Shown: one piece after another, positions 8,686 through 17,035 of the stretch
Numbering within the stretch: the stretch's first letter is position 1
How the letters are laid out: every line of letters begins with the position of its first letter
Assembly (NCBI GenBank): GCA_963729795.1
Contig: CAVSPC010000029.1
Span: 1-64,000 of the forward strand
Direction: 5' to 3'
DNA from: CAWBBA01 sp963729795
Lineage (GTDB): Bacteria; Desulfobacterota; Desulfomonilia; Desulfomonilales; Desulfomonilaceae
Length of the DNA: 64,000 bases
Notes under the pieces: model-generated
The model's database searches: none
What the model was told of the DNA's origin: nothing
Seen by the model: only the letters and a program-made list of their open reading frames with translations
Position numbers and translations under genes: made by a program

Positions 8686-9174
8686 ATGGGTACATGGAAA
8701 TCGCCGCCCAAAGCAAAAATATACGAGGCTCTTAGCGCCGTTGCCGACGGCAGGATAACGATGACGGGCGCGGGAAAAGCTGAAGTTATATCGTCGGACG
8801 GAACAAAAAAGTACGAGGTAGAATGGTCTCATGATTTAAGCAAATTCACGTCTAACGATAACGCCTCGTACTGGCAGGGATACATGGGCTATCCGATCAT
8901 TGCGGTCTTGATGATCCTGGGAAGATTGGATTATGAGACGGAAATAGCCAAACTGTTGGCAGGCGTAACCTGGAAGCAGCTCAACCGGCGATTTCGCGGC
9001 GATTATGCCAAGGCAATCGACTCGGTCCTCGATACTTTGCAGGAGAGGGGCTCATCACCTCAGGTCGTGATCGCTGAGGTCGAGCGGATAATGGCGCAGA
9101 TCGAAAATATGGAGTTGGAAAAACTCCCCCGCCGAAAGCGACCGCCTAAGGCCGGTGCACTGCCGAAAGAGTAA
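8686..9174 (+). CDS. Conserved hypothetical protein downstream of acuI
   Basis: A 162-residue soluble, basic protein that I do not recognise as a named family. It begins MGTWKSPPKAKIYEALSAVA and contains KKYEVEWSHDLSKFTSNDN followed by ASYWQGYMGYPIIAVLM, then a helical region (LLAGVTWKQLNRRFRGDY) and a basic C-terminal tail (KLPRRKRPPKAG). The aromatic SYWQGYMGYP stretch looks conserved-family-like and not random. It starts 12 bases after the acuI stop and is probably translated from the same message, so a linked role is possible. No signal peptide or long membrane helix is present. Confidence 0.75.
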   Translation: MGTWKSPPKAKIYEALSAVADGRITMTGAGKAEVISSDGTKKYEVEWSHDLSKFTSNDNASYWQGYMGYPIIAVLMILGRLDYETEIAKLLAGVTWKQLNRRFRGDYAKAIDSVLDTLQERGSSPQVVIAEVERIMAQIENMELEKLPRRKRPPKAGALPKE

Positions 9175-9178
9175 TCCC

Positions 9179-9369
9179 GCCTATGGCACATAGGCGTTAA
9201 GTTAACGATTTATTCCCCCCCTTTCGTAAAGGGGGGCCAGGGGGGATTTTGGGATAACTCATTGAAAATCCCCCTAAATCCCCCTTTAGAAAAGGGGGAC
9301 TTTGATCGCCCTAGGCCTGCATTCACCTCCTGCAAAGGAACGAAATCGCCTTAAGTTAGCGCCTATGCG
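9179..9369. repeat. Nested inverted-repeat element (MITE-like)
   Basis: Outer arms are CATAGGCGTTAAGTTAACG (9189-9207) and its inverted relative TTAAGTTAGCGCCTATG near 9351-9367. Inside them a second, longer imperfect inverted repeat has arms at about 9214-9250 and 9265-9299. These are built from runs of C and G (CCCCCCTTTCGTAAAGGGGG and the reverse on the other side) around a 14-base loop. The far left also holds a perfect 8-bp hairpin, CGCCTATG-GCA-CATAGGCG. The whole unit separates the acuI operon from the regulator gene at 9619. No gene is visible in 9175-9618. Confidence 0.6.
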
Positions 9370-9483
9370 CCTACGGCAGGATTGCTGAAAGTGTCTGAAA
9401 ATTGGTTTGTCTGAAAGGCCGGTCCTGCTGTATGCCCACTACGCGGCCACGACGACATGTAGAGGCAGGTTTGGAATCCACCC

Positions 9484-9515
9484 CTACCAGAAACATGGTG
9501 TGACTTGCTTGAATG
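9484..9515. repeat. Short dispersed repeat, second copy at 44071-44100
   Basis: ACCAGAAACATGGTGTGACT followed by TGCTTGAA is nearly the same as ACCAGAAATACGGTGTCACT followed by TGCTTGAA at 44071-44098. It lies about 100 bases upstream of the NtrC-type regulator gene. Function unknown. Confidence 0.5.
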
Positions 9516-9618
9516 AGAACCCGTATGAGAAAATCTTTGCACGATGCTTCCCCTCCCGGCAATCTCGCGCGGAACGCGGGACCAGTGGCCCTAAAACTGA
9601 ATTTAGAGGCAAGATTAC

Positions 9619-11046
9619 ATGACGCGCCCCAGAGATCGAGTCCTCATCGTAGATGACGAAAAAGATATCTGCGACATTCTTTTTCGGTTGCTTCAAAAAG
9701 AAGGATACACGCCTCTGGTGGCTCATGACGGTGAAGCTGCCCTGGAAATGATCCGACTGGGCATGCCCAAAGCGGTGGTGTCCGACGTTATGATGCCGGG
9801 TATCGGCGGAATGCAGCTATTGAGGGAAACCAAGCAGTTTGACCCGACTCTGCCGGTTCTCATGATTACAGGCTACGGGGGGATAGAGGGTGCTGTCGAG
9901 GCCATCAAAGAGGGGGCATACGACTATCTTGCCAAACCGCTTAACACCGTGGAACTGCTCGACAAGCTGAAGCACGCTCTTGAAGGTCGCCGCACTTCCC
10001 CGAAAAAAACCGACGTCTCAGACATAAGTCACGGCGCGGTGATTTCCAGGCTTCGAGAAATGATGGGTCCGAGTGACGCTGTCCTCCGGATCTGCTCGGA
10101 TGTCGCCCTTGTAGCCCCGTCAAACTTCAGCGTGGTAATCTACGGAGAAACCGGGACGGGAAAAGAGCTGGTCGCCAGGGCCATCCACAAAGCAAGCTTG
10201 AGATCGGAAGCCCACATAACTCCGGTTGACTGCGGTGCAATTCCCGAAACCCTCTTCGAAAGCGAGCTGTTCGGGTACGAAAAGGGGGCGTTCACAGGTG
10301 CGGGATCCGGAAGTCCCGGAAAGTTTGAACTCGCCGACCATGGAACTTTGTTCCTGGACGAGATAGCAAACATGCCGCTGTCCTCCCAGATCAAGCTCCT
10401 TCGTGCAATCCAGGAACGCAGTTTCTTCCGAGTTGGCGGGAGGAAACCGGTAACGGTTGATCTCCGTCTGCTTGTGGCAACTAATCAGGATTTGAATACA
10501 GCGGTCAGTACCGGCTCGTTCAGCAGAGACCTGTTCTACAGGTTGAGCGAGTTTACCATTGATATTCCGCCGATCAGAGAGCGTAAGGACGATATCGTTC
10601 ATCTTGCCGACCGTTTCCTGAAGGCAACAAATGTGGAATTGGCAAAGAACGTTAGGAAATTTTCTCAGTCGGCTATTGATGTGCTGCTCAACTACCACTG
10701 GCCGGGAAATGTCAGGCAGATCATGACTGTCGTTCGCCGGGCGGTGCTACAGGCAGAAGAGGTCATAACTCCTGACCACTTAGTGTTGGGAGAGGCTCCT
10801 GCCGGGGCGGCCCCCAGGGTCGAATCCCCGGCCAAGGAATTCAAATGGGAGGGGCTTCCGCTCAAAGAAGCGGTGCGCCGAAGCACCAGTGAAGTTGAAA
10901 AAGCTTGCCTGATGCAAGCCATCAGGAAGAGCGGCGGCAACAAGGCAAAGGCGGCCCGCTTGCTGCAGATTGACCGCAAAACGCTTCACACAAAGTTACA
11001 TCAGTATGGGCTGGACACCAATGACGAGGATCAGGATAACCCGTAG
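9619..11046 (+). CDS. Sigma-54-dependent response regulator (NtrC family), orphan
   Basis: A 475-residue cytoplasmic transcription activator with three domains. The receiver (about 7-120) has LIVDDEKDI, VVSDVMMPG with the phosphorylatable Asp, and YDYLAKP. The AAA+ domain (about 150-385) has Walker A GETGTGKEL, the sigma-54-contacting loop GAFTGA within ESELFGYEKGAFTGAG, and Walker B GTLFLDEIANM. A Fis-type helix-turn-helix at the C-terminus has GGNKAKAARLLQIDRKTLHTK. All catalytic residues for ATP hydrolysis and remodelling of sigma-54 polymerase are present. No histidine kinase is adjacent, so its partner must be elsewhere. It ends 12 bases before the convergent DUF47 gene. Target genes cannot be deduced. 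Confidence 0.93.
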   Translation: MTRPRDRVLIVDDEKDICDILFRLLQKEGYTPLVAHDGEAALEMIRLGMPKAVVSDVMMPGIGGMQLLRETKQFDPTLPVLMITGYGGIEGAVEAIKEGAYDYLAKPLNTVELLDKLKHALEGRRTSPKKTDVSDISHGAVISRLREMMGPSDAVLRICSDVALVAPSNFSVVIYGETGTGKELVARAIHKASLRSEAHITPVDCGAIPETLFESELFGYEKGAFTGAGSGSPGKFELADHGTLFLDEIANMPLSSQIKLLRAIQERSFFRVGGRKPVTVDLRLLVATNQDLNTAVSTGSFSRDLFYRLSEFTIDIPPIRERKDDIVHLADRFLKATNVELAKNVRKFSQSAIDVLLNYHWPGNVRQIMTVVRRAVLQAEEVITPDHLVLGEAPAGAAPRVESPAKEFKWEGLPLKEAVRRSTSEVEKACLMQAIRKSGGNKAKAARLLQIDRKTLHTKLHQYGLDTNDEDQDNP

Positions 11047-11058
11047 AGATGAATTCTG

Positions 11059-11670
11059 CTAATACATCTTGACCACCACGTTGGTTATGATGTTTGCTGC
11101 GTCGTCTACCCTATCTGCACTCCTGTTGAAGTGCCTGTAAATTTCCCGAAGGCTTAGCATCAGACCGGGATCGCGGCCGGAAAACAGTTGCTTGAGCGCG
11201 GCGAGGTACCTGTCATTCATCTCATTCTCCACGCGCTTCGCCTTCACTGCGTACTCAACCGCTACATTCGGGTGCTTCTTGAGATGGCGCATGGCACCGA
11301 CGAGTTGCTCCGCGCCTTTTTGCAATAACTCCGCCATTTGGCACAGGTGTTCGTTGCTTTCAACCTCAAATATTTCCATCTCCTTCACGGTGTTCAGTGC
11401 ATGGTCTATGACGTCGTCAATGGCACGGGAGAGTGCGAAGATATCTTCCCGATCTATGGGCGTTATGAACGTCTGATTCAGTTCGTCGATCAGGATCCGG
11501 CGAATATCGTCCGCTTCCTGCTCCAGGCGCCTGATCTCCCCCGGATCACCGTCCCCCTCAAGGAACTTCAAAAGAGCCTGACACCCGGCACTGGTCTTTT
11601 CCGCTTGGTCCAGCAGCAGACCAAAGAAATCCGCTTCTTTTTTGGAACGGAACAGTTTCCAGAAAGCCAT
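11059..11670 (-). CDS. DUF47 family PhoU-like protein (Pit accessory)
   Basis: A 203-residue all-helical soluble protein. MAFWKLFRSKKEADFFGLL at the start, LEQEADDIRRILIDELNQTF, ITPIDREDIFALSRAIDDVI and IYRHFNRSADRVDDAANII mark the DUF47/TIGR00153 family, which resembles PhoU with its metal-binding E/D-rich helices. These proteins are nearly always encoded next to PiT phosphate transporters and are thought to modulate them. Here the gene begins 16 bases after the PiT gene on the same strand, so the two are co-transcribed. The exact biochemical role of the family is not settled. Confidence 0.92.
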   Translation of the reverse strand: MAFWKLFRSKKEADFFGLLLDQAEKTSAGCQALLKFLEGDGDPGEIRRLEQEADDIRRILIDELNQTFITPIDREDIFALSRAIDDVIDHALNTVKEMEIFEVESNEHLCQMAELLQKGAEQLVGAMRHLKKHPNVAVEYAVKAKRVENEMNDRYLAALKQLFSGRDPGLMLSLREIYRHFNRSADRVDDAANIITNVVVKMY

Positions 11671-11686
11671 AAGACTTCCCCTTCCG

Positions 11687-12715
11687 TCACTCGACTATTA
11701 TGCGCCTCAAGAGCCGGAATGCCCCGGCTCCAAGGCCCGCGGACATAGGCGCGGTCAGGAGCCAGGCCCACGCGATGTTGGTTGCAGCGGTCCATCGTAC
11801 GCCGCTTAGACGGCGGGATGCTCCGACTCCCATGACCGACGATGCCACTACCTGAGCTGCGCTGACAGGGGCACCGATTAACGAGGCCGCCAACACCAAC
11901 GAAGCTGCGGTAAACTGGGAAGCGAATGAATGAACTGGCTCCAGACGGCAAATACCGGATCCGACGCTTTTTACGATGCGCCAACCACCGACGGCTAATC
12001 CCAGGGCCAGGGCCCCTGCGCAGCTAAACACCACCCACTGGGGCAGATCTAGGGCTCCGTGCATCCGTCCGCTGCCGGCAGCAAGGATCAGGGCAATGAC
12101 CCCCATAGACTTTTGCGCTTCATTGGAGCTACAACTCGCGGCCAAAATGAGCATGATGGGCTTCTGCATGGTGGAGAAGGATTGTCCTACACGCCGGTGC
12201 GCTCTGTGGAACACGGTTCGGATCACTGCAAAAACGAAAAAACCCAACCCAATTCCCAGGATGGGCGAAACCAACAGAGGTAGCACAACGTTTTTGGCCA
12301 CCGCTTCGCCTGAGACCCCTTCAGTCCCCATCGCGGCAAGCCCGGCCCCGACGAGACCACCTATGAGCGCGTGAGATCCGCTGGAGGGTAGCCCCAAAAA
12401 CCAAGTGGGGAGCTTCAAGGCTATGGCGCCTGCCACGCCGGAGATGATCGTGAGATAAACGGTTGTAGTGCTGAGATGTTCAAGCGAGTCGGGCTTCAGT
12501 ATGCTCGTGGCAATAGTGCGTGCCACTGCGGTCCCAATCACCAATGGACCGACAAACATCGCTATCAACGCCCAAAGAAGGGCTGTAACCGGCCTCATGG
12601 CCCTTGAGCAGATTACGGTGGCAATTACATTGCCTCCATCATGGAGTCCATTGACAAAGGCAAAACAGAGGGTGATCCCGATGGAGGCGTAAAGCAGCAG
12701 ATCGTTCAAAGGCAT
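11687..12715 (-). CDS. pit: Low-affinity inorganic phosphate transporter, PiT family
   Basis: A 342-residue inner-membrane protein of the PiT family, which moves phosphate (as metal-phosphate or with cations) across the inner membrane. The duplicated signature is visible: near the N-terminus FVNGLHDGGNVIATVICSRA, and near the C-terminus FTAASLVLAASLIGAPVSAAQVVASS. Between them are PTWFLGLPSSGSHALIGGLV and hydrophobic helices. The GxNDxxN-type motif appears as GLHDGGN in the first half. The DUF47 gene follows 16 bases downstream, the classic pit/DUF47 pair. No obvious Pho-box was found upstream. The transported cation is not determinable. Confidence 0.9.
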   Translation of the reverse strand: MPLNDLLLYASIGITLCFAFVNGLHDGGNVIATVICSRAMRPVTALLWALIAMFVGPLVIGTAVARTIATSILKPDSLEHLSTTTVYLTIISGVAGAIALKLPTWFLGLPSSGSHALIGGLVGAGLAAMGTEGVSGEAVAKNVVLPLLVSPILGIGLGFFVFAVIRTVFHRAHRRVGQSFSTMQKPIMLILAASCSSNEAQKSMGVIALILAAGSGRMHGALDLPQWVVFSCAGALALGLAVGGWRIVKSVGSGICRLEPVHSFASQFTAASLVLAASLIGAPVSAAQVVASSVMGVGASRRLSGVRWTAATNIAWAWLLTAPMSAGLGAGAFRLLRRIIVE

Positions 12716-12871
12716 GGCCCAGCGAATGTAAGCATTCTATCGGTAGAAAGTGCAAGCCAAGCGTTCCGCCTGAGAGTATTGCCGGGAGAAAGACCTTTCC
12801 TGCTGGAATCATATCCCGGTCAATCTCTCTCGGCAACACAATTTTTTCAGGGAGACCGGCTGTCGGTCGGA

Positions 12872-13927
12872 TCACAGAAAGGGCCCGAAAGCCAATGATA
12901 CACTTCCACCTATCATGTAAACTGTGCGGTTAAGGTCCGCGTCGTAAGTCTGGGTCACCTGTGTACCGTCACTCCCAGTAGAATTAAAGTCCCCTTCGGC
13001 ATGACTCCATAGAGAATTCACCGTTGCAAAAGCCCCCACACTGCACAAGGGTGACATGCGAAGAACGTAGTGCAAAGAGAGTTCCTCAAAGATCGCTCGC
13101 TTCGAGACTGTATCCATGTCATCTCTTACTACTGGTGTCGAACCACCGAAAGTCATTCCGAAAATAGTCCTGGTGCTTGCCCAGGGAGAACCGATACCTC
13201 TGAGTATCAGAGCACTGCGGCACCCGGCCCACGCGGCTTCAAAGCCTACATAGGGCTGTATAGAGCTTATGGTCAAATCCGATTCATCGAAAATGGTAGA
13301 GAAGCCAGGAATGGTGGGAGCATTCTGCATAAGAAGATAGAAAGAGTCCCAACGCAACCCGCCCATTACCGAAAGCCACGGCGCGCAATTGACCCCAACG
13401 GCTCCATCTATGAGGCCCCACCGATATTTTGTGCACGACGACCAATCGCGGCTGATAAAGAGGGGAGGTGTTGCACAAATCGCAGTCTGGCTGGTGGCGG
13501 TCTCTGACGAGGGGATGAGGTATCTGCTTTCTGCCCGAGCGTAGAGGCATTCACCAAGCGGAACACGCGCCGAGCCGCCTACCCACACTCCATTCACCTT
13601 GTTGAACTGGATGAAAGTGGTTTCTTCACCAATCACTCCGCTCGTTCCTTCGGTGGAGAACTTGATCTTTCCGGCATCCTCATTGACCTGCCACGCCGCG
13701 TAAGAACCGAACAACACCGGTGGCTTAAGACAAGGGGGATAGGGCTGACACAGCGATGCCCCGCAACCGGGGGCACCTTGCAACGGCCCCACACCTGGAA
13801 CTCCGACGCCTGGAGGCCCTACCGGAACAGGACCCGGCACGCCGGCGGGCCAAATTTGAGCGCCCGCAATAGTTGCACCGGCGCAAAGGATTAAGAGGCA
13901 AGAGGCCATGAGGACGAGTCGTTTCAT
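12872..13927 (-). CDS. Secreted outer-membrane beta-barrel-like protein
   Basis: A 351-residue protein beginning MKRLVLMASCLLILCAGAT, a clear Sec signal peptide with a cut likely after IAGA. A Pro/Gly/Val-rich linker (VGPPGVGVPGVGPLQG) follows, then a cysteine pair region (GCGASLCQPYPPC), then alternating hydrophobic/polar strands ending SVSLAFGPFL with a terminal aromatic/hydrophobic residue, as in outer-membrane barrels. I chose the ATG at 13927 because GGAGGTTGAT lies just upstream; the earlier GTG falls inside that site. It resembles in layout the interrupted gene at 42034-43326. Function unknown; a porin-like or surface role is inference. Confidence 0.8.
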   Translation of the reverse strand: MKRLVLMASCLLILCAGATIAGAQIWPAGVPGPVPVGPPGVGVPGVGPLQGAPGCGASLCQPYPPCLKPPVLFGSYAAWQVNEDAGKIKFSTEGTSGVIGEETTFIQFNKVNGVWVGGSARVPLGECLYARAESRYLIPSSETATSQTAICATPPLFISRDWSSCTKYRWGLIDGAVGVNCAPWLSVMGGLRWDSFYLLMQNAPTIPGFSTIFDESDLTISSIQPYVGFEAAWAGCRSALILRGIGSPWASTRTIFGMTFGGSTPVVRDDMDTVSKRAIFEELSLHYVLRMSPLCSVGAFATVNSLWSHAEGDFNSTGSDGTQVTQTYDADLNRTVYMIGGSVSLAFGPFL

Positions 13928-13973
13928 ATCAACCTCCACGGGTCAGTGGTGGATCCTTTGGCATACACAATGG

Positions 13974-14004
13974 ATAATTTCCTGATTTGAATTCAGAAAA
14001 TTAT
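13974..14004. promoter_or_regulatory. Imperfect palindrome at the predicted transcription start
   Basis: ATAATTTCCTGA and TCAGAAAATTAT form 12-base arms with one mismatch around a short centre containing GAATTC. It begins right where transcription from the promoter at 14013-14041 should start, about 45 bases upstream of the gene start. It could be an operator or a 5' mRNA hairpin. Confidence 0.4.
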
Positions 14005-14012
14005 CTGCATTC

Positions 14013-14041
14013 TTTATACCAAATTATGCCTTAAATGTCAA
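14013..14041 (-). promoter_or_regulatory. Sigma-70 type promoter of the barrel gene
   Basis: On the minus strand TTGACA (14041-14036), a 17-base spacer and TATAAA (14018-14013) form a near-consensus housekeeping promoter. It points to the gene starting at 13927, with a leader of about 80 bases. Confidence 0.7.
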
Positions 14042-14574
14042 CTTATAGATTAGCAATATCATATAACTTATTAATGATCTGAATGTTATTAGTGACAAAT
14101 CGTTCGGTCCCGTTCCCTTTGGGGCACCTCTGGGCACTGAATCCCCATTACAGCGAACGTGAGTGATAATTCCCCACACGCTGGGGACCAAGTTGCCCTA
14201 AGGACAATCTTTTTTATGGTGCGGGCCTTTTACGCCCAAGCAAGTCCCGCTTGTAATGATTGTTGGTTGGTTTTCCCTAGTAGCTCTATAGGGTAATCGC
14301 CTGAAATGACCGGTCATTATTTTTTGCCCGCCAGGATTACGTTTGGCATGATATGTGCTGTTACAAGCGGTGGGGACGGCGTGGTTTTCGTGTCGCTACG
14401 CCAAAACACTCCACAAATTTGCGCTCATACAAGTGGGGGGACGGGCCGGAGGGGCTCCGACAAATCGAAGTTTGGTCGCTATTTTAATTTCGGTGCGTGC
14501 TCCCTTTTTGTAATGGTACTCGGGCAGTTGAGGACGAGGGTGCACATGCCAACATGCTTGAAAAGGGAATGATC
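14042..14574. other. Gene-free stretch upstream of the ankyrin gene
   Basis: No credible gene. A short hairpin TCCCCA-CACGC-TGGGGA lies near 14172 with a T-run about 25 bases further on. On the plus strand TGGCAT-GATAT-GTGCT at 14344-14359 keeps the GG-N10-GC spacing of a sigma-54 promoter but is not a strong match; it lies about 215 bases before the ankyrin gene. Confidence 0.35.
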
Positions 14575-15522
14575 ATGTTGAATCAGATGAGGTTGATGCG
14601 CGCCGCTGAGTCGGGAAGTCTCGAACGGATAGAGTTACTCGCTGCCAAGGGTACTGACATCGACAGCAGGGACCAATATGGTGCCACCGCATTGATGAAA
14701 AGCAGCCTATGGGGAGAATTGTCTACAGCAGAACTGCTCCTGGATTTGGGCGCAGAAGTAAATGCCCGGGAGACGGTATTCGGATCTACCGCATTAATAT
14801 TTGCTTCGCTGGCAGGCCATGCTGAGGTGGTGCAGCTTCTCCTCGAACGTGGAGCACAGGTCAATTCCGCCACCCGGGTAGGCGGAACTGCCTTGATGGC
14901 AGCCGCCAGAGAAGGGCACGAAGATGTGGTCAAAATGCTCCTTGAGAATGGAGCAGAGGTTGGCTGTCGAGACAAAAGGGGCTTTACCGCACTGACCGAA
15001 GCCTCGCGAGAAGGGCACTTGAGTGTAGTAGAAATGCTATTTGAGTCGTCTGCAGATCCGAATATTGCGGACCGCGATGGACGAACACCCTTATTTTGGG
15101 CGTGCTACAAAGGCCATGCAGCGGTCGCCGAACTGCTACTGGAGTCGGGAGCCATTCCCGATCGCAAAGACAGACACGACAACACACCTCTGGTGTGGGC
15201 CTGCTTCAAGAATCACATGCCTGTGGCCGATATGCTGCTGGACCACGGGGCTGACGTCAACTACGAAACGAAAACTGGCTATTCCCCTTTGCTCATAGCT
15301 TCCGCCGCGGGTCACAGACGGATGGTGAACTTGCTTCTCGAAAGGGGCGCAGATATCAATTCGGCAAATTATAGGGGCTATACAGCCTTATTTGTAGCGT
15401 ACGCCGCGCGGCGTGCCGATGTGTTAAAGGCGCTCGTATTCAGACATTTAAGCCAGGGAAGAGCTTTTGCTTCGTCTCAACAGAAGCCGGCACCATTCCG
15501 TAATGATGGAGAACCAATTTGA
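14575..15522 (+). CDS. Ankyrin-repeat protein
   Basis: A 315-residue protein made almost entirely of about eight to nine ankyrin repeats of 33 residues, each with the pattern GxTALxxAxxxGHxxVVxxLLexGAxV, for example GGTALMAAAREGHEDVVKML and GRTPLFWACYKGHAAVAELL. Ankyrin repeats mediate protein-protein binding. There is no signal peptide, so it is probably cytoplasmic. The ATG at 14575 has AAGGGA six bases upstream; longer versions starting at 14497 (GTG) or 14554 lack a ribosome site. No neighbour reveals the binding partner. A non-repeat C-terminal tail of about 25 residues (SQGRAFASSQQKPAPFRNDG) follows. Confidence 0.88.
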   Translation: MLNQMRLMRAAESGSLERIELLAAKGTDIDSRDQYGATALMKSSLWGELSTAELLLDLGAEVNARETVFGSTALIFASLAGHAEVVQLLLERGAQVNSATRVGGTALMAAAREGHEDVVKMLLENGAEVGCRDKRGFTALTEASREGHLSVVEMLFESSADPNIADRDGRTPLFWACYKGHAAVAELLLESGAIPDRKDRHDNTPLVWACFKNHMPVADMLLDHGADVNYETKTGYSPLLIASAAGHRRMVNLLLERGADINSANYRGYTALFVAYAARRADVLKALVFRHLSQGRAFASSQQKPAPFRNDGEPI

Positions 15523-15620
15523 CGAACTTGCAAATCCGGCAAGCGTGAATGAAATTAAAGCAAGAAGGGGGGGGCAGGATACTAATTGAGAAGCGTTACT
15601 ATTGATAAAGGGAGAAAGAT

Positions 15621-15899
15621 ATGAGCAAAAACAAAGTGAAAGCGAAGGGATTCGTCGAACTCCAAGAGGCGATCGGATACCTGGAAAATATATTGCAAGG
15701 TATGAAGGACGGCAGGGTTGTCGTGAACCAGGGGGATCAGTCCGTCACCTTTCAAGCTGCGGACGCCATGGAAATGGAAATAGAGGCCAAGCACAAAGAC
15801 GGCAAGCAGGAGCTTTCTCTGGAGTTGAAATGGCGGGAACGCCAGCATGTTGGAGGGATGGAGGGACTGACGATATCCTCACAAGAGGCAAGTGCTTAA
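15621..15899 (+). CDS. Amphi-Trp domain protein
   Basis: A 92-residue soluble protein. MSKNKVKAKGFVELQEAIGY, LENILQGMKDGRVVVNQGDQ and LSLELKWRER match the short amphi-Trp family (two-layer alpha/beta proteins with a conserved amphipathic strand containing Trp). No biochemical function has been established for the family. GGGAGAAAGAT precedes the ATG. The nearest neighbours, an ankyrin protein upstream and a MITE downstream, do not point to a role. Confidence 0.85.
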   Translation: MSKNKVKAKGFVELQEAIGYLENILQGMKDGRVVVNQGDQSVTFQAADAMEMEIEAKHKDGKQELSLELKWRERQHVGGMEGLTISSQEASA

Positions 15900-16060
15900 G
15901 CATCAAATGATGTTTCAGCGTGCAACAACAGCTTGTTTCGCATGACGGCGTATCCGGCCTTGACTTCAAATCCTCGGTTTTGGCGAAGGAGTCGAGGCCG
16001 GAAGGGCGTTGATTCACGTAAATCTGAGGTGCTAGAGACATTTACTGCGCAACGACTGAT

Positions 16061-16293
16061 GGCAGGCTGGAAGAAAGTGTCTCAGAACCATAGCATGAAC
16101 GAAATTCGTAGCACGCTGCTCCCTTTTCCCGGCAATGAATTACCGGGCTACTATCTGCGGTCCCTCCGGGACGCTTGCATTTAAGCCCCATCGGGGCGAT
16201 AGAGAGTAGACCGGTGCTTTAGCGCCGGGCTGCCATCGTAGCACGATTCCGGGCATCAAAATAGTTTTGAGACAGTTTCGGAAAGCCTGCCCC
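16061..16293. repeat. MITE family 1, copy A (about 233 bp)
   Basis: Left end GGCAGGCTGGAAGAAAGTGT followed by CTCAGAA, right end TTTTGAGACAGTTTCGGAAA followed by GCCTGCCCC. These are inverted copies of each other over about 27 bases. The interior carries CCCGGCAATGAATTACCGGG, GTCCCTCCGGGACGCTTGC and GTAGACCGGTGCTTTAGCGC. Copy B at 35087-35318 has the same ends and interior and almost exactly the same length (232 bp). There is no open frame for a transposase, so it must be mobilised in trans or be a relic. Confidence 0.8.
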
Positions 16294-16330
16294 ACGTAAG
16301 TTAACAATTACGACCAGTTATTCATTTTGA

Positions 16331-16359
16331 TTGACAAGTGAATACTGCTACTCTAGAGT
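16331..16359 (+). promoter_or_regulatory. Sigma-70 type promoter
   Basis: TTGACA at 16331-16336, 17 bases, then TAGAGT at 16354-16359 (four of six matches). It lies 80 bases upstream of the small gene at 16439 in the same orientation and supports that gene being real. Confidence 0.55.
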
Positions 16360-16438
16360 AACTTTAGTGTAGTTTATATATAGGCGTGTCGAGTAACTGC
16401 TTCACCGGGAAATCGCCAACCGGGTTATGGGGGAAGCT

Positions 16439-16708
16439 ATGTATTCCGGGAAGAGTCTTGATGACTTGATAGAGGCAGGGTGGCATGTAATAGACACGGA
16501 ATTTGACGCGGGGGCCTTCTATTATTGGAAGAGGAAAGCTCTGGATTTTTTGACGGATTTTGTTGGGCCCGACCACGAGTCCACCCGGAGTTTCAGAAAC
16601 CGCATTGAACAAACTGAAAGATTTGATCCTCTTGATCGGAGCGGCATTCTCACGGCTTCGTCGAATGATACTCGTACGATCGAAGAGGAAGGCAAGCGCC
16701 TGTTCTAG
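16439..16708 (+). CDS. Small hypothetical protein
   Basis: An 89-residue soluble protein beginning MYSGKSLDDLIEAGWHVIDT and containing AFYYWKRKALDFLTDFVGPD followed by HESTRSFRNRI. The helical segment ending FVGPDHxxTRxF resembles a short motif seen in several bacterial hypothetical proteins, which I cannot tie to a function. Supporting evidence is a ribosome site (GGGGGAAGCT) directly upstream of this ATG and a good promoter at 16331-16359. An ATG 12 bases earlier is less well placed. It sits alone between a MITE and the LptF/G gene. Confidence 0.55.
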   Translation: MYSGKSLDDLIEAGWHVIDTEFDAGAFYYWKRKALDFLTDFVGPDHESTRSFRNRIEQTERFDPLDRSGILTASSNDTRTIEEEGKRLF

Positions 16709-17035
16709 AATCGGCGAACGCCCAGAGGCTCTATTCTTAAAATTCGGTGACATATTTCGGGCTGTTGTGGATAGTCCCACCACAGCTTTTTTGGTTTCTG
16801 ACATCACTTTTCGCAATCAATATTAACATCTTGCCTTTTCCATATCTCGCCGGATCTTCTCATACGCCTCAGCCTCGTGGTATGTTGCTCGTGGACTTGG
16901 GCGTGAAAACGGGCTGAGCGCGGCCTCCATGGCTGCAAAAGTAGCGCTGACAGGCAGTTTCATTCCAAAAAATTAAGAAAGACAGTAGATCATCAGTCGT
17001 TTTACTGCCTAGAGATCATGTAGAGGTCGCGGTAG
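16709..17035. other. Gene-free stretch before the LptF/G gene
   Basis: About 327 bases in which I see no gene, strong hairpin or promoter of consensus quality. AGAGGTCGCGG directly before 17036 serves as a modest ribosome site. Confidence 0.4.

Noticed and set aside
14344..14359. Sigma-54 promoter for the ankyrin gene
   Set aside because: GG-N10-GC spacing is present, but the -12 element is GTGC instead of TTGC and it lies over 200 bases from the gene; noted but not called.
14306..14572. Open frame upstream of the ankyrin gene
   Set aside because: No ribosome site, composition unlike neighbouring proteins, overlaps the ankyrin start in another frame.
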